From JADKBO01 sp965230345 (lineage in GTDB: Bacteria > Bacteroidota > Bacteroidia > Chitinophagales > Saprospiraceae), in contig CBDDKR010000001.1 of assembly GCA_965230345.1 (NCBI GenBank), positions 992,001 to 1,056,000 of the forward strand: a stretch of 64,000 bases of DNA. Reading direction: 5' to 3'. The notes beneath the pieces were generated by a model, which searched no databases, was not told the DNA's origin, and saw only the letters and a program-made list of their open reading frames with translations. This document shows, piece after piece, positions 7,687-16,782 of this stretch. Each line of letters opens with the position of its first letter. The stretch's first letter is position 1. Both the position numbers and the translations under genes were made by a program.

Positions 7687-10151
7687 TTATATATTGAATT
7701 TCTGGTTATGGATTGCCCTACTTCTGTGATATTGGCATTACCTGTCGTTGCATTTGAAATGGTGTTGTGAACAGCAATATTTACGCTCGATGCACTAGTA
7801 AGAAAAGATGTGAAACCGTCATTGATCAATCTCGCATTTTCCAAACTTAAATTGGCAGTAGTGTTATTCAAAAGGATGCCAAATGTTTGTGTCCTGTATG
7901 ATCCTCTAAACCGAATAACTTCGGAATCGGTCGTACCTAAATTCATTAGAGGTATAAAGGTTTTGTAATTGCCCGAAATGATGTATTCGTCGATATCGTC
8001 GCTACCTGCCACAAAGTCAAATGAACCTTGATTTAGGATTTGGCAATTGTCAAAATTGAAATGTACCCTATTCCCTGGACCGCACTTTCCAATATTCAAA
8101 AAATTCTGAACCGTCGACATATTTATGACGGCTTCTTGTACATTGAATCGAAATGAATTATTGGAATTGGTACTTGGTGAATTGTCGCCAAAAGAAAATA
8201 ATGGTACGGTTACATCAGGTACGTTTAAACGATAAATGTTGAGTATATATGAAGTGTTTTTAAGCCCTCTATTGGTAGAGCTTCCATTCATATAGTAGAA
8301 GACGTTTGAGTCAAATTGGTTATTCGGATCGACATAATCGTATATATCTACATTGGCAACAATCGTACCCCCTGCCCTTCTCAAAGCTGTAATTGGTGAA
8401 CGATAATTCTTATAGTAACCTACGTTAACAATGATTTTTCCCGAATCTGGCTGATTGCTAAACGAACTTCCATTAAATGTGGTAACGGCTTGAGGTATTC
8501 CATTGCCCACGAGCTTACATGTCTGGATATTAATATAGTTGTCGTCAGATTCTAAGTTGTTCAATTCGACAACTGTGTTTTCAAATAATTCAGCGTTGAT
8601 CTTACATTCGTAATCTTTGGTTGGTAGTGGAGGATTTAACCGAAATCGCATACGAGTAGGATTGGAAAATTTACCTTTACCCGTAATGTTCAAATCTCCA
8701 TCGGTGATATTGATTTTGTACAAATTACCTGCTGTAGTATTAAGTCTTGCCCCTTCTTCAAAGTGGTAGGTCACATTCCCACGAGTGATTTGATAATTAC
8801 CCGTATGAATACCTGCTTTAAAATATATGATGTCACCGTCCTGTATTTCATTTCCTTTGAATAGGAACAAATCTTGATCATTTCTAAATCCACGATTGGG
8901 ATTACCAATTTGAGCAAATGGACGTTTATATAGTGGTAGATTGGGATCAATGTACCAAATACGCCCAAGGTTCAAACGATGATAAATTGATGTCAATTTG
9001 TTGTCAATCAATCGGAATACATGATCTGGATAAAAACGACTACTACCCGTTGTGGTAATGACTTGTTCAACAGAAGAGTAGTCAAGCCATGCAGGTTGAT
9101 GTCCTGGGGAACCTTGTGGTGATAAGCCAACTATTGTTATGGTATCGTTACCCGTAGCCGCAAAATCGAAAAAGAAATATTCATTGCTTAGTTCGAAATC
9201 ACCTACATCAAAATTGACAGTATCTAATCCTACCATCGATAAATAATTATTGATGGTATCTTTTAAATATTGTTCGGTAATTAGCACATTGCCGCTACCA
9301 TCAGTATAATTATAACTACTCAATACCTCGACATTATTAATCTCAAGTGATGCAGTGATGTTATTAGGGCTTGGAAATTCAATTTCAGTATAACCTGCTG
9401 ATATGCCATAAGCTTCGGTAATGTTATTTGGAGACTCTACGGTATACAACAAAGCGTCGTATATACCAATAGGATTAAGGGAATCCGTAACGAACTTTTG
9501 CACTTCTAATTCCGACGGGAAAAGCGAATCTTGAAAGAAAGAGTTAGGGATTTGAAAGGCATAATCTACATCTTTCCATTTGGGATTACTGCTTCCATCA
9601 GAGCCGTATATACTTCGATGATTTCCATATGATCCGCTAAAATCTTTTAACCTTGTCTTGATTTGAAAATAGTTTGTATCCGAAAGAATAAGCTTTGTTG
9701 AATCATTGATCATAAAATACATTGCAGCGCTTGACTCATTCGTACCTAGAAACAAATCATTGCCTGATACAATGGATGAGACTCCAGAGGTGATATATCC
9801 ACCAATGGGTTGATTGTGTGTGCTTCCGTAAGTGCTTAAACTTAGTTGAGATTCTTGAGAAGTTAAAGCGAGTGTACTTTTCTTTTTGGTGTCAATACCC
9901 GAATAAATCCAATGCATGGCTTCATTAGAACCGTCGACATCTGTAACCAAGAAGTCCGAAAAGAAAACATGAGGTGTCAATAATTCTGCATCGTTTAAAA
10001 TGAATGCAGGTGTATTTCTGTAAATACCGACCAAAGGATGATCAAACCATTTGGTGTCATTCTTTGGTTTGTATTTTGCACCTACAGCACCCTGACCAGT
10101 TAAATCACATATGGATAAAACAGAAACTAATATGAGTAGTAGTAACCTCAT
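7683..10151 (-). CDS. large secreted beta-helix protein, spike/adsorption candidate (A)
   Basis: 822 aa. N-terminal signal peptide (MRLLLLILVSVLSICDLTGQG), a beta-rich region to about residue 370, then a right-handed beta-helix-like region (about 430-800) with repeated I/V-x-N/V rungs such as DLNITGKGKF, GGTIVANVDIYDY and RFRGSYRT. Phage spikes and pectate-lyase-like proteins have this fold. An export signal is unexpected for a virion protein made in the cytoplasm, so assembly at the envelope or a cell-surface role should be considered. It overlaps its neighbours by one to a few bases. Confidence 0.7.
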   Translation of the reverse strand: MRLLLLILVSVLSICDLTGQGAVGAKYKPKNDTKWFDHPLVGIYRNTPAFILNDAELLTPHVFFSDFLVTDVDGSNEAMHWIYSGIDTKKKSTLALTSQESQLSLSTYGSTHNQPIGGYITSGVSSIVSGNDLFLGTNESSAAMYFMINDSTKLILSDTNYFQIKTRLKDFSGSYGNHRSIYGSDGSSNPKWKDVDYAFQIPNSFFQDSLFPSELEVQKFVTDSLNPIGIYDALLYTVESPNNITEAYGISAGYTEIEFPSPNNITASLEINNVEVLSSYNYTDGSGNVLITEQYLKDTINNYLSMVGLDTVNFDVGDFELSNEYFFFDFAATGNDTITIVGLSPQGSPGHQPAWLDYSSVEQVITTTGSSRFYPDHVFRLIDNKLTSIYHRLNLGRIWYIDPNLPLYKRPFAQIGNPNRGFRNDQDLFLFKGNEIQDGDIIYFKAGIHTGNYQITRGNVTYHFEEGARLNTTAGNLYKINITDGDLNITGKGKFSNPTRMRFRLNPPLPTKDYECKINAELFENTVVELNNLESDDNYINIQTCKLVGNGIPQAVTTFNGSSFSNQPDSGKIIVNVGYYKNYRSPITALRRAGGTIVANVDIYDYVDPNNQFDSNVFYYMNGSSTNRGLKNTSYILNIYRLNVPDVTVPLFSFGDNSPSTNSNNSFRFNVQEAVINMSTVQNFLNIGKCGPGNRVHFNFDNCQILNQGSFDFVAGSDDIDEYIISGNYKTFIPLMNLGTTDSEVIRFRGSYRTQTFGILLNNTTANLSLENARLINDGFTSFLTSASSVNIAVHNTISNATTGNANITEVGQSITRNSIYK

Positions 10152-11431
10152 TATTCACATACTTTAATGATAATGACTTCGATTTCAGCTCCACTTGCGA
10201 CGGAGAAATTCAGATCGGTTGTATATATGGTGTTTCCATCACCAAACAAGCCAAATTCTTGTGTAGGTTGATAGCTTCTTGCGTTTAAAGTAGTTGTACC
10301 CGTATTGTTGAGATATGACCAAGAAAAACCTTTGTAATCATTGGTATATGATAATGAAGGTGTACCTGCATCTAATCTGAAAGTTTCCCAACAAATACTT
10401 TCGGTTGTTTGACCACTTGAAGACGAAGGAGGACAAGAACCTGCATAAACTGTAGCTTCTTGTGCAAACTCGAAATTGGTAATACTAGAAGCTAAAGGAT
10501 TTGTTCCTTGTCCACCATTACCGTCATAAGAAGTAAATGTCAAGTATTTATCTCCAATGTCGAAACCGACATTTGTTTTGTATTGTAACGCCCCATTTTT
10601 GTAGAATTCAATGCTCGTTCTATCTGCAACCACTTGAATCAAATCACCTGGATTATACACAACGGTAGAACCTACTTGATTTTGATTGGAATACAAATAC
10701 ATTCCTGATAAAGCAGGTGACGGCTCCCCTATTTCGATAAGCAGATCACTTTCATTGTTTATTCCTACAAAACTATTTTCCGTGATGGTGTCTTTAGAAA
10801 GCGTAATTAAAAACCGTGCTGAAGGATTAGGCGCATTGAATTTGAAGGATAATGCTTTGGTAGTATCTACATTATAAGCACTAATCTTTTGAGATGAACG
10901 CAGTTTTGATCGATAGCCGTTAATTGTATTATTGTGAACTTCTCGTAAGTAAATAATGGAATCATTCGAATAGGTCAAATTAGTAACCATAGATTGTTGC
11001 AAAGACAATGTTTTTGGCTCTAATGGTACATTGTATACGTTCTTTCCATCGGCTGTATATTTTTGAATCGACGTCATTGTACCATTGGGATTTATCCTTA
11101 CCAGTTCGTAATAAGATTCTTTATTGCCGTTGGCAAGCTCTACACATTTAGGTAAAAGCTCGTATTTGGCAGTATTGCAATTAAGGGTTGATTTCCCCGT
11201 AGGTGGTACTAAGTAGGTTGATCCATCAGGTAAGTATGTACCCAATGACATGGCTGTACCAGTGGTTTTTTTCGAAACGATTTCGTAGTATTCTTGAAAG
11301 GTTGTATCTCCATCGTAATGACATTTTGAAATGACCACAAAACCAATAGATGGCGAAGTGTTTAGCCCTTGAGATTGGCAAGACGTCAAAAATGCAAATG
11401 ACGCAATAAATAGTAATAGTAAGTTTTTCAT
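10151..11431 (-). CDS. lipoprotein with lectin-like beta-sandwich, adsorption candidate (A)
   Basis: 426 aa. Lipoprotein signal MKNLLLLFIASFAFLTSC with lipobox Cys18. Residues about 40-130 carry two copies of a short motif (YYEIVSKKTTGTAMSLGTYL and YYELVRINPNGTMTSIQKYT). A SPRY/ConA-like region follows (about 160-320; IEFYKNGALQYKTNVGFDIG), then a C-terminal domain. The middle third is much more diverged from the element B copy than either end, as expected for a receptor-binding region. It precedes the spike gene with a one-base overlap. No family is assigned. Confidence 0.65.
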   Translation of the reverse strand: MKNLLLLFIASFAFLTSCQSQGLNTSPSIGFVVISKCHYDGDTTFQEYYEIVSKKTTGTAMSLGTYLPDGSTYLVPPTGKSTLNCNTAKYELLPKCVELANGNKESYYELVRINPNGTMTSIQKYTADGKNVYNVPLEPKTLSLQQSMVTNLTYSNDSIIYLREVHNNTINGYRSKLRSSQKISAYNVDTTKALSFKFNAPNPSARFLITLSKDTITENSFVGINNESDLLIEIGEPSPALSGMYLYSNQNQVGSTVVYNPGDLIQVVADRTSIEFYKNGALQYKTNVGFDIGDKYLTFTSYDGNGGQGTNPLASSITNFEFAQEATVYAGSCPPSSSSGQTTESICWETFRLDAGTPSLSYTNDYKGFSWSYLNNTGTTTLNARSYQPTQEFGLFGDGNTIYTTDLNFSVASGAEIEVIIIKVCE

Positions 11432-11438
11432 GTTGAAT

Positions 11439-11792
11439 TTATGTTATTGAATTTAGATCGACACTTGAAGTCGATGGATAAGAAACTGTTATCTTGATTT
11501 TTCCTTGGTTGGGGTTGTCAATTGTAAACTGTGGTGAACGCTCGATTTTTGATTCGATTAAATTCTGTGTGCTTTGGAAAAGAAAACCCACTTCAGCAGA
11601 AACGGCATTGCCGTTGACTGTAATATCATCGACCCAATCGAGGTTTAATATTTCAACTTTATCGGCTCCTTGAGGTATGACTATTTGTATAGATGTAGTT
11701 TCAATCGATTTGAACTTAGCGATAGATTCGGTGTAAGTCGTAGGATTGATTTGTACATCTCCAATAGTAGAAGGATTGATAAGTATTAACAT
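11439..11792 (-). CDS. small beta-rich structural protein, 117 aa (A)
   Basis: Not recognised. Alternating hydrophobic strands (IQIVIPQGADKVEILNLDWV, GKIKITVSYPS) suggest a beta-sandwich. No signal peptide. It overlaps the 103-aa gene by 7 bp and ends 7 bp before the lipoprotein. A minor capsid or vertex protein is the best guess by position. Confidence 0.65.
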   Translation of the reverse strand: MLILINPSTIGDVQINPTTYTESIAKFKSIETTSIQIVIPQGADKVEILNLDWVDDITVNGNAVSAEVGFLFQSTQNLIESKIERSPQFTIDNPNQGKIKITVSYPSTSSVDLNSIT

Positions 11793-12097
11793 GCGGTTAC
11801 TTTTTGATTTGTATATGTCTGTGTAACTATTTCTAGTCTTTTAGAACCTGAATTAGAAAAGGCAATATCAAAGCATTGATCAATAAATGCGATGGGTTCA
11901 TTTACACCCATTGTGAAGGTTGCACCTGCCTTTATCGTTAGGACAGAATCTACTGTAATAGTGGCTTCACCTGCATTATGTAATATGATGCAATTGCCTC
12001 TTAAGTCCAATGCATCATCATCCAAAACAGGCGGTAACATCTTAATCGAAAGCTTACTGACCGTAGTAGGCAATTGTTTGAATTCACAATTATTCAT
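11786..12097 (-). CDS. small beta-rich structural protein, 103 aa (A)
   Basis: Not recognised. Beta-strand pattern (NCIILHNAGEATITVDSVLT, KAGATFTMGV) with three Cys. The start follows the stop of the 242-aa gene directly. A small virion protein is inferred from its position among similar beta-rich genes. The long antisense frame across this gene and the next is a shadow. Confidence 0.65.
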   Translation of the reverse strand: MNNCEFKQLPTTVSKLSIKMLPPVLDDDALDLRGNCIILHNAGEATITVDSVLTIKAGATFTMGVNEPIAFIDQCFDIAFSNSGSKRLEIVTQTYTNQKVTAC

Positions 12098-12826
12098 CTA
12101 TAGATTGTTTATGAAGTTTTTTGCCATTGTTTCGTTGTTGATCAACCAATTAGAAAGCTTATCCAACGTTGGAATAGTGTCTTCACCAAATACAGACTCA
12201 AAGCGGTCCATGATTTCCATAAGTTTTGCGTTAAGCTCGTCTTGCTGCGTTGGTGATGAAGCTATAGCCCCTGTATTACCTTGCATTGGACTACCTCCCA
12301 TGAATTTGGCAATGAGGGCATTTAGCAAACTCGGATTAGATTCTACATAACCAATGAGGCGATCAATAATCGAATTGGGCGCACCGATTTGAGCTTCTAA
12401 ATCTTCAATTCGTTTGTTTTGCTCCCACACTTTCCTTTCTGCTTCAATTCTATCCTTGATGTGCTTTTCTACAGCATTAGAAACGCTTCCAACTCCTGGA
12501 ACAAAGGTTCCATTTCCTAACCCGTTGATGGCTCCGATTGATGCATTTGAAGCATTACCAGGACTAGGAATATCGATCTTAACACTAAAGCCATTATTCG
12601 CACCTGGTTTATCGGTGACAAAGAGGGTAAAAAAACCACCTGAACTAGTCAATTGTCCAAGGTTTTGAATCAACGATTCGTGAGCTTCTTCGATGTCATG
12701 CATGGTCTCATTTCTTAGAATGACTTGTCTATTCTTTCGATTACCATCGTATAGAGTGAAGTAAGGTTTGTTTTGCAATAAAAACCATCCCGAAACATCA
12801 TTGAGAGTAGAAAATGCGCCCTTCAT
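12098..12826 (-). CDS. structural-operon protein with central coiled coil, 242 aa (A)
   Basis: Not recognised. The N-terminal part is beta-rich (to about 85), then a Gly-rich turn (INGLGNGTFVPGVG), a coiled coil (about 115-150, KDRIEAERKVWEQNKRIEDL), and a helical C-terminus. Differences from element B cluster at about residues 160-185. Probably a capsid-associated or penton/spike-base protein, by position. Confidence 0.65.
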   Translation of the reverse strand: MKGAFSTLNDVSGWFLLQNKPYFTLYDGNRKNRQVILRNETMHDIEEAHESLIQNLGQLTSSGGFFTLFVTDKPGANNGFSVKIDIPSPGNASNASIGAINGLGNGTFVPGVGSVSNAVEKHIKDRIEAERKVWEQNKRIEDLEAQIGAPNSIIDRLIGYVESNPSLLNALIAKFMGGSPMQGNTGAIASSPTQQDELNAKLMEIMDRFESVFGEDTIPTLDKLSNWLINNETMAKNFINNL

Positions 12827-12830
12827 ATTA

Positions 12831-13244
12831 TTAGCAGTTTGATTCGTAAATGAATGTGATTTCGATTACCTGACCGTTCGTAATCGTCGAAGGATCAGCA
12901 ACCTTAAGCATGGAGTATTGAGAATTGAAATTTGGTACAAGTACATTGGCATATCTGCCAGCTTCTTGAGGTTGGTTGACAAAGTTTTCAATTGGTAATT
13001 CGATCAATTTAGTTTGATTATTATCTACCAATGAAATATGAGTAACGCCGATCGCTTGAGCTGAAACCAAGGCTTTATTTCTGAATGATTTTTTGGTGTT
13101 AGCATGTGGTCGAAGTACTATACCAATGATTTTTTCGCCTTCAATACTTTTTGCAGCTGCAAGATCGTAGACATCTTTTGATGTGTTCATCAACACTTCA
13201 AAAGTCAATGATCTTTTGATAATTTCTTGGCTATCTGGATACAT
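12831..13244 (-). CDS. beta-rich protein, candidate second capsid protein, 137 aa (A)
   Basis: Strong beta pattern (KIIGIVLRPHA, IGVTHISLVDN, TKLIELPIEN, VIEITFIYESN) of a size fitting a single jelly roll. It lies directly downstream of the 232-aa capsid candidate, separated by a conserved hairpin that may set the ratio of the two products. About 20 substitutions separate it from the element B copy, more than in most neighbours. The capsid role is an inference; a structure prediction would decide it. Confidence 0.65.
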   Translation of the reverse strand: MYPDSQEIIKRSLTFEVLMNTSKDVYDLAAAKSIEGEKIIGIVLRPHANTKKSFRNKALVSAQAIGVTHISLVDNNQTKLIELPIENFVNQPQEAGRYANVLVPNFNSQYSMLKVADPSTITNGQVIEITFIYESNC

Positions 13245-13263
13245 GATTTAGATTTTAAGAATT

Positions 13264-13291
13264 GAGAACCGCCCCAATTGGGACGGCACTC
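13264..13291 (-). other. conserved intergenic hairpin between the capsid candidates (A)
   Basis: On the minus strand CCGTCCC, loop AATT, GGGGCGG (core 13269-13286). Element B has CCGCTTC, loop ATAG, GAAGCGG in the same place: different bases, same stem. No T-run follows, so it is more likely an mRNA stability, processing or attenuating structure than a terminator. Confidence 0.65.
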
Positions 13292-13324
13292 AATGGCATG
13301 AAAAAAAGTTATGAAAGGATGCTG

Positions 13325-14023
13325 TTATATTTGTCGGCAAGTTCCAGGAGAAGTACCTTCTACTATTCCATTGTAATAGATACCATGAAGGAATACGACT
13401 AAAACATTTTCGTCAACACCGTGCTCAATATCTGTTTTGTCACCTGCTCCAAGTTTGACTTGTACGGTTTGTTGTACAGAACCGTTTAAGAATACAGGAT
13501 TTACCAATTGCTGAAATCCTCTTTCTTCGATGTCGGCTCCGAATATTGGCATAACGGTTTCACCATTGTCATTGGAATTGGAGTCAATACCTGCATTGAA
13601 AAGATTGTGAATTGTAGCCAATTTTGGTGTCAATGATTGGTTAGGCGTTTTTACCTGAACTGTACCATTATAAACTAATGATAAAGCTCTTTGTGCCTCG
13701 ACAGAAAATAACTGTAAACTTGGGTAAGTATGTACCAACTCGTTAGTTGAACCGTCAGCTTTGGTTTTGGTTAATCCAATTCCAATGTGAGTCAATGCCA
13801 TGTGTTCGCCTTCACCCAATTTGATTTCGTTTGGACGATCGCTAGAGGTATTCGACATGATGTTTAAATCATACGTTGATTCTCCAGACTTCAATGGAAT
13901 TTCAAGTCTTAAAGTAGCGGCTTGGGTAGCGGCTCTTTTACCAGAAGGAACTTCATTTTGCGTCACCAAAAAATGATTGAATTTATCGGATATATGCCTT
14001 AAATAAGGAACTATTGTTTTCAT
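13325..14023 (-). CDS. candidate major capsid protein, 232 aa (A)
   Basis: Not assigned by motif. Strands alternate with Gly/Pro/Asn loops over most of the length (ATLRLEIPLKSGESTYDLNI, HMALTHIGIGL, NVLVVFLHGIYYNGI), as in jelly-roll coat proteins, with a short basic helical N-terminus. It is the longest non-repetitive beta protein at the centre of the operon and has 76-80 bp untranslated stretches on both sides, suggesting its own expression level. The last 40 residues diverge from element B. A single or compact double jelly roll is possible. Confidence 0.6.
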   Translation of the reverse strand: MKTIVPYLRHISDKFNHFLVTQNEVPSGKRAATQAATLRLEIPLKSGESTYDLNIMSNTSSDRPNEIKLGEGEHMALTHIGIGLTKTKADGSTNELVHTYPSLQLFSVEAQRALSLVYNGTVQVKTPNQSLTPKLATIHNLFNAGIDSNSNDNGETVMPIFGADIEERGFQQLVNPVFLNGSVQQTVQVKLGAGDKTDIEHGVDENVLVVFLHGIYYNGIVEGTSPGTCRQI

Positions 14024-14099
14024 TATATTTAATTGAAATGTTATAAAAAGTTGATAGAAATATGTCTAAAAAGTGATCTATGAATATTGCAATTATGGA

Positions 14100-14543
14100 C
14101 TAGCTTACAATGACGTTGTCATCACCACTTAAAGCATCACTAAAGTCACGTCTTTGATTGCTATTTCTCAAAAACGATACACCTGCCATCGCTGGATCAT
14201 TAGAACCTGCGAAGGATGTATATAGATCAACAGCACCACCGACAATCATACCTGTACCCACATTTTGAAGGTTTTTGTTTTTGGTCATCGTTTGGAGAAA
14301 TACACCTGCGACGGCTTTACTTATACCACCTGCTAACGGAGTATTCAACATAGGAATGCTGCCCGTTAGTCTATTTAGTTGCTTTGAAGCGACAAAACCC
14401 ACAGCAGTGGCAAGCCCTGTCATTATAGTTGAAGATTTGAATTTACGTTTCATTCCGATTCTAGATTTTTTGCGCTTTTTACGCCTGCCTACTTGTGCTT
14501 TCCTTTTGGCATCGCACTTTCGACATGGTTTGATTCCGCACAT
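14100..14543 (-). CDS. basic, hydrophobic small protein, 147 aa (A)
   Basis: The N-terminus is very basic with a CGIKPCRKCDAKRK segment (three Cys) and KKRKKSRIGMKRKFK. It is followed by hydrophobic, Gly/Ala-rich stretches (MTGLATAVGFVAS, GTGMIVGGAVDLY) that could be membrane-associated. The pattern fits a nucleic-acid-contacting virion membrane protein of a tailless membrane-containing phage. No family recognised. The element B copy differs by three residues. Confidence 0.65.
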   Translation of the reverse strand: MCGIKPCRKCDAKRKAQVGRRKKRKKSRIGMKRKFKSSTIMTGLATAVGFVASKQLNRLTGSIPMLNTPLAGGISKAVAGVFLQTMTKNKNLQNVGTGMIVGGAVDLYTSFAGSNDPAMAGVSFLRNSNQRRDFSDALSGDDNVIVS

Positions 14544-14575
14544 GTTTTGAAAATTTGATTGATTAGTTAAATGGG

Positions 14576-14767
14576 TTATCTAGCGTAATTGCAGTAACCA
14601 CCTAAAGGGTTTTTGACGGTTCTCACACGTTTGCCTTTAGCTCTCAATTTTGCAGCTGCAGATTTTGCGGCTGTCTTCGTTTTTGAGCATGAGACTTTAG
14701 TATGTTTTTTACCGCCTAAGGTTTTTGTTTTAGGTAAACCTTTTGGTTTACGTCCTACTTTTGGCAT
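14576..14767 (-). CDS. very small basic protein, 63 aa (A)
   Basis: Begins MPKVGRKPKGLPKTKT; rich in Lys/Arg/Ala (KTAAKSAAAKLRAKGKRVRT) and ends GGYCNYAR. A longer frame from 14881 overlaps the upstream gene and is rejected: the internal ATG follows that gene's stop by 19 bp. Composition is that of a DNA-condensing core protein, similar in kind to small basic virion proteins. Two substitutions in element B. Confidence 0.75.
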   Translation of the reverse strand: MPKVGRKPKGLPKTKTLGGKKHTKVSCSKTKTAAKSAAAKLRAKGKRVRTVKNPLGGYCNYAR

Positions 14768-14786
14768 GATTAAATGTTTTTTAGAG

Positions 14787-14996
14787 TTATTGAATAGTTT
14801 GTAATTGGGCTTGATATTGCTCTTCAATCTTAGAAGAATGAATAGCGTACTTGCCTTTTTCGTCGTACCACTTTCCGTCACCTTTTCGGGTATAAAGTGT
14901 TATTGATTTATCCGCTTTGGTGTATGGAAATTGGATTTCTTTAGTTGTCTTTTTATTTGATTTTGATCTATGTGACCGTCTTCTGGTAGATTTCAT
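14787..14996 (-). CDS. small basic protein, 69 aa (A)
   Basis: Basic N-terminus (STRRRSHRSKSNKKTTK), then a short beta-like segment (KSITLYTRKGDGKWYDEKGK) and a polar tail. Not recognised. Sits 10 bp before the stop of its upstream neighbour region and keeps the operon spacing. Likely a minor virion or DNA-binding protein. Three or four conservative changes in element B. Confidence 0.65.
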   Translation of the reverse strand: MKSTRRRSHRSKSNKKTTKEIQFPYTKADKSITLYTRKGDGKWYDEKGKYAIHSSKIEEQYQAQLQTIQ

Positions 14997-15005
14997 GAGA
15001 GTGAA

Positions 15006-16172
15006 TTATTTGTCTTTGAAAAAAATGAATGCGCCTGCACCTGCAAGCAATAAAGGAAGTGAGCTATCACCCAACAAAGGAGGTCTTCCACCACCTCCAG
15101 AACTATTGACAAAACCATCTGAATTCTTAGGATGGTTGGACTCTAGTCCATAGTCTTTTAGCAACAAATCAGGGTTGTGTACATTGTCCTTTCTGAGTGC
15201 TGCAATGATGGCAGGAGCTGCCTTTAATGCAATAGTCAAAAGAGAAATGATCAATGCCGTTGTAGTAGGCTCAATGCCAATATTTGGCTTATTCTTGATA
15301 TCTTTTCGATACTGTTCAGATAGTAAGCCTTTAATGATTTGGTTAGGTTCGGCATACTCTTTATTCTGACTTACGATATAATTGAAATGCAAATCTTTTA
15401 ACACCTGCTTGTTTAGACCTGCCAATTGTGCCATTTTTTCCACTTGTAAATTGTGCGCTTGACGTTTTACCGTTAGTATGTCGGTGTAGGAATTATCCAA
15501 GAATACATATAATGGATGGGCGGCATTCTCTTTGTATTTATTCGAATTGAACATGCCCCACATCTTAAAAGCGTCGTATGCTTCTTTAGTCCAAAGCAAT
15601 GAATTGATGGTATATGGATTCGTTTTTGAATAATCGAAATAGGGCTTGTTAAGGTCAATGTCTTTGAACTTAATAGCATGTGCCAATACTTGTTGGAATG
15701 GGTTTTTATCTGGTGTACTGTATTGGAAATTTTTAACGGCTCTTTCAACCGCTTTAATTCCCATTTGGATTTTCTTAGACTTTTGTGCTTTTGCAACGCT
15801 ATCATGAGAATACACATCAAGTTCAGTGATATTACCCAATCGAAACTTTCTTTTAATCGCTCTATTTTGGGAATGCTTGAGATTGTCTAAAAATCGAGCA
15901 TGGTTGATTTGCTTATCATTAAGCACACCCGTAAAATTGACATTATGAATGTCTTTGACGGCTCCCCGAATTAGGTTTTCTACTTTGTAAAATTCCTTGT
16001 CTGGATTGCCCTTTTGCTTGAACTGATCAAGTCGATCTATTAACAATTGTGATCGAAATTGTCCTTCAGTTTGGTTGATAGGAAAATAACCTGTAGTTGA
16101 ATCAAGTACCATTGCATTAATATCAATGGTGTTGGCATCAGGGATACCATGTATATATGATAATTTAGTCAT
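15006..16172 (-). CDS. 388-aa element protein with C-terminal membrane anchor (A)
   Basis: Starts MTKLSYIHGIPDANT; the ATG used in element B corresponds to 16172 rather than 16181. Mostly helical and basic, with a hydrophobic stretch at about residues 300-325 (ALIISLLTIALKAAPAIIAAL). A Pro/Gly linker (SGGGGRPPLLG) and a final transmembrane segment (LPLLLAGAGAFIFFKDK) follow. Two membrane segments and a size like that of membrane-associated virion proteins suggest a role in an internal membrane or membrane-bound assembly. No ATPase motif. Overlaps the upstream stop by 8 bp. Confidence 0.65.
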   Translation of the reverse strand: MTKLSYIHGIPDANTIDINAMVLDSTTGYFPINQTEGQFRSQLLIDRLDQFKQKGNPDKEFYKVENLIRGAVKDIHNVNFTGVLNDKQINHARFLDNLKHSQNRAIKRKFRLGNITELDVYSHDSVAKAQKSKKIQMGIKAVERAVKNFQYSTPDKNPFQQVLAHAIKFKDIDLNKPYFDYSKTNPYTINSLLWTKEAYDAFKMWGMFNSNKYKENAAHPLYVFLDNSYTDILTVKRQAHNLQVEKMAQLAGLNKQVLKDLHFNYIVSQNKEYAEPNQIIKGLLSEQYRKDIKNKPNIGIEPTTTALIISLLTIALKAAPAIIAALRKDNVHNPDLLLKDYGLESNHPKNSDGFVNSSGGGGRPPLLGDSSLPLLLAGAGAFIFFKDK

Positions 16173-16782
16173 TGTTTGCAATTAAATGGTAAGTGATAAA
16201 AGCCGTTGGTAGTATTCCTAAAAGGTCGGAAACCAATGAATTAGAAATACTACCTATTGAAGATTTGATCTTTTGACCTTTGGGAGTTTTGATGATATGA
16301 TAGGCATAGTCCACTTCCTTATTAAAGGATGTATATACAGCGTCCAGTACGTATTTGTTGCCATTCAGATAAGCAACAGGATAGACGTGTACAACATCTT
16401 TTCCAGCTTCATAAGCGACAAATTTATACTTGTATTTGATGCCAAGATTTCTAAGCACTGCACCAATAAAAAGGCTAAAGGATTTACAATCGCCAAAACC
16501 TAACTTTATCAATGCTCCTGGTGATTTGATCTTTTGATGATCGCCCAATGAAGCATCTTCCAAATACTTAATATTCGATTTTACAAAATCAAAGAGCCTA
16601 TACAATCCGTCTTCATCGACAGTAAATCGTTTAGCGAATTTCTTGACATCCAAATGCGCCTTTTTATCTGCATCCATCAAAAGGTTAATAATGTCTTCTG
16701 TGGTGGCATCATCCGTATCGAGATGATAAACAATCTGACTTTTTCGGATGTCTCGTTTTGCTATAGATTTCAAAGTACTCAT
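16165..16782 (-). CDS. transglutaminase-like cysteine protease domain protein, 205 aa (A)
   Basis: GFGDCKSFSLF (Cys99), HVYPVAYL (His132) and VLDAVY (Asp147) give the Cys-His-Asp triad of transglutaminase-like peptidases. Such domains cleave or cross-link proteins, and in a viral setting could process capsid or envelope components. The C-terminal part (after about 170) is hydrophobic (LVSDLLGILPTAFITYHLI), so the enzyme may be membrane-bound. It overlaps neighbours on both sides by 4-8 bp. Confidence 0.75.
   Translation of the reverse strand: MSTLKSIAKRDIRKSQIVYHLDTDDATTEDIINLLMDADKKAHLDVKKFAKRFTVDEDGLYRLFDFVKSNIKYLEDASLGDHQKIKSPGALIKLGFGDCKSFSLFIGAVLRNLGIKYKYKFVAYEAGKDVVHVYPVAYLNGNKYVLDAVYTSFNKEVDYAYHIIKTPKGQKIKSSIGSISNSLVSDLLGILPTAFITYHLIANND

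Noticed and set aside
11892..12350. 152-aa plus-strand frame, also present in element B at 38472-38930
   Set aside because: It is antisense to the 242-aa and 103-aa structural genes. Its conservation follows from theirs, and the strand pattern and spacing of the operon favour the minus-strand genes.
14768..14881. N-terminal extension of the 63-aa basic protein (101-aa frame)
   Set aside because: The extension overlaps the coding part of the 69-aa gene. The internal ATG gives a compact gene after that gene's stop.
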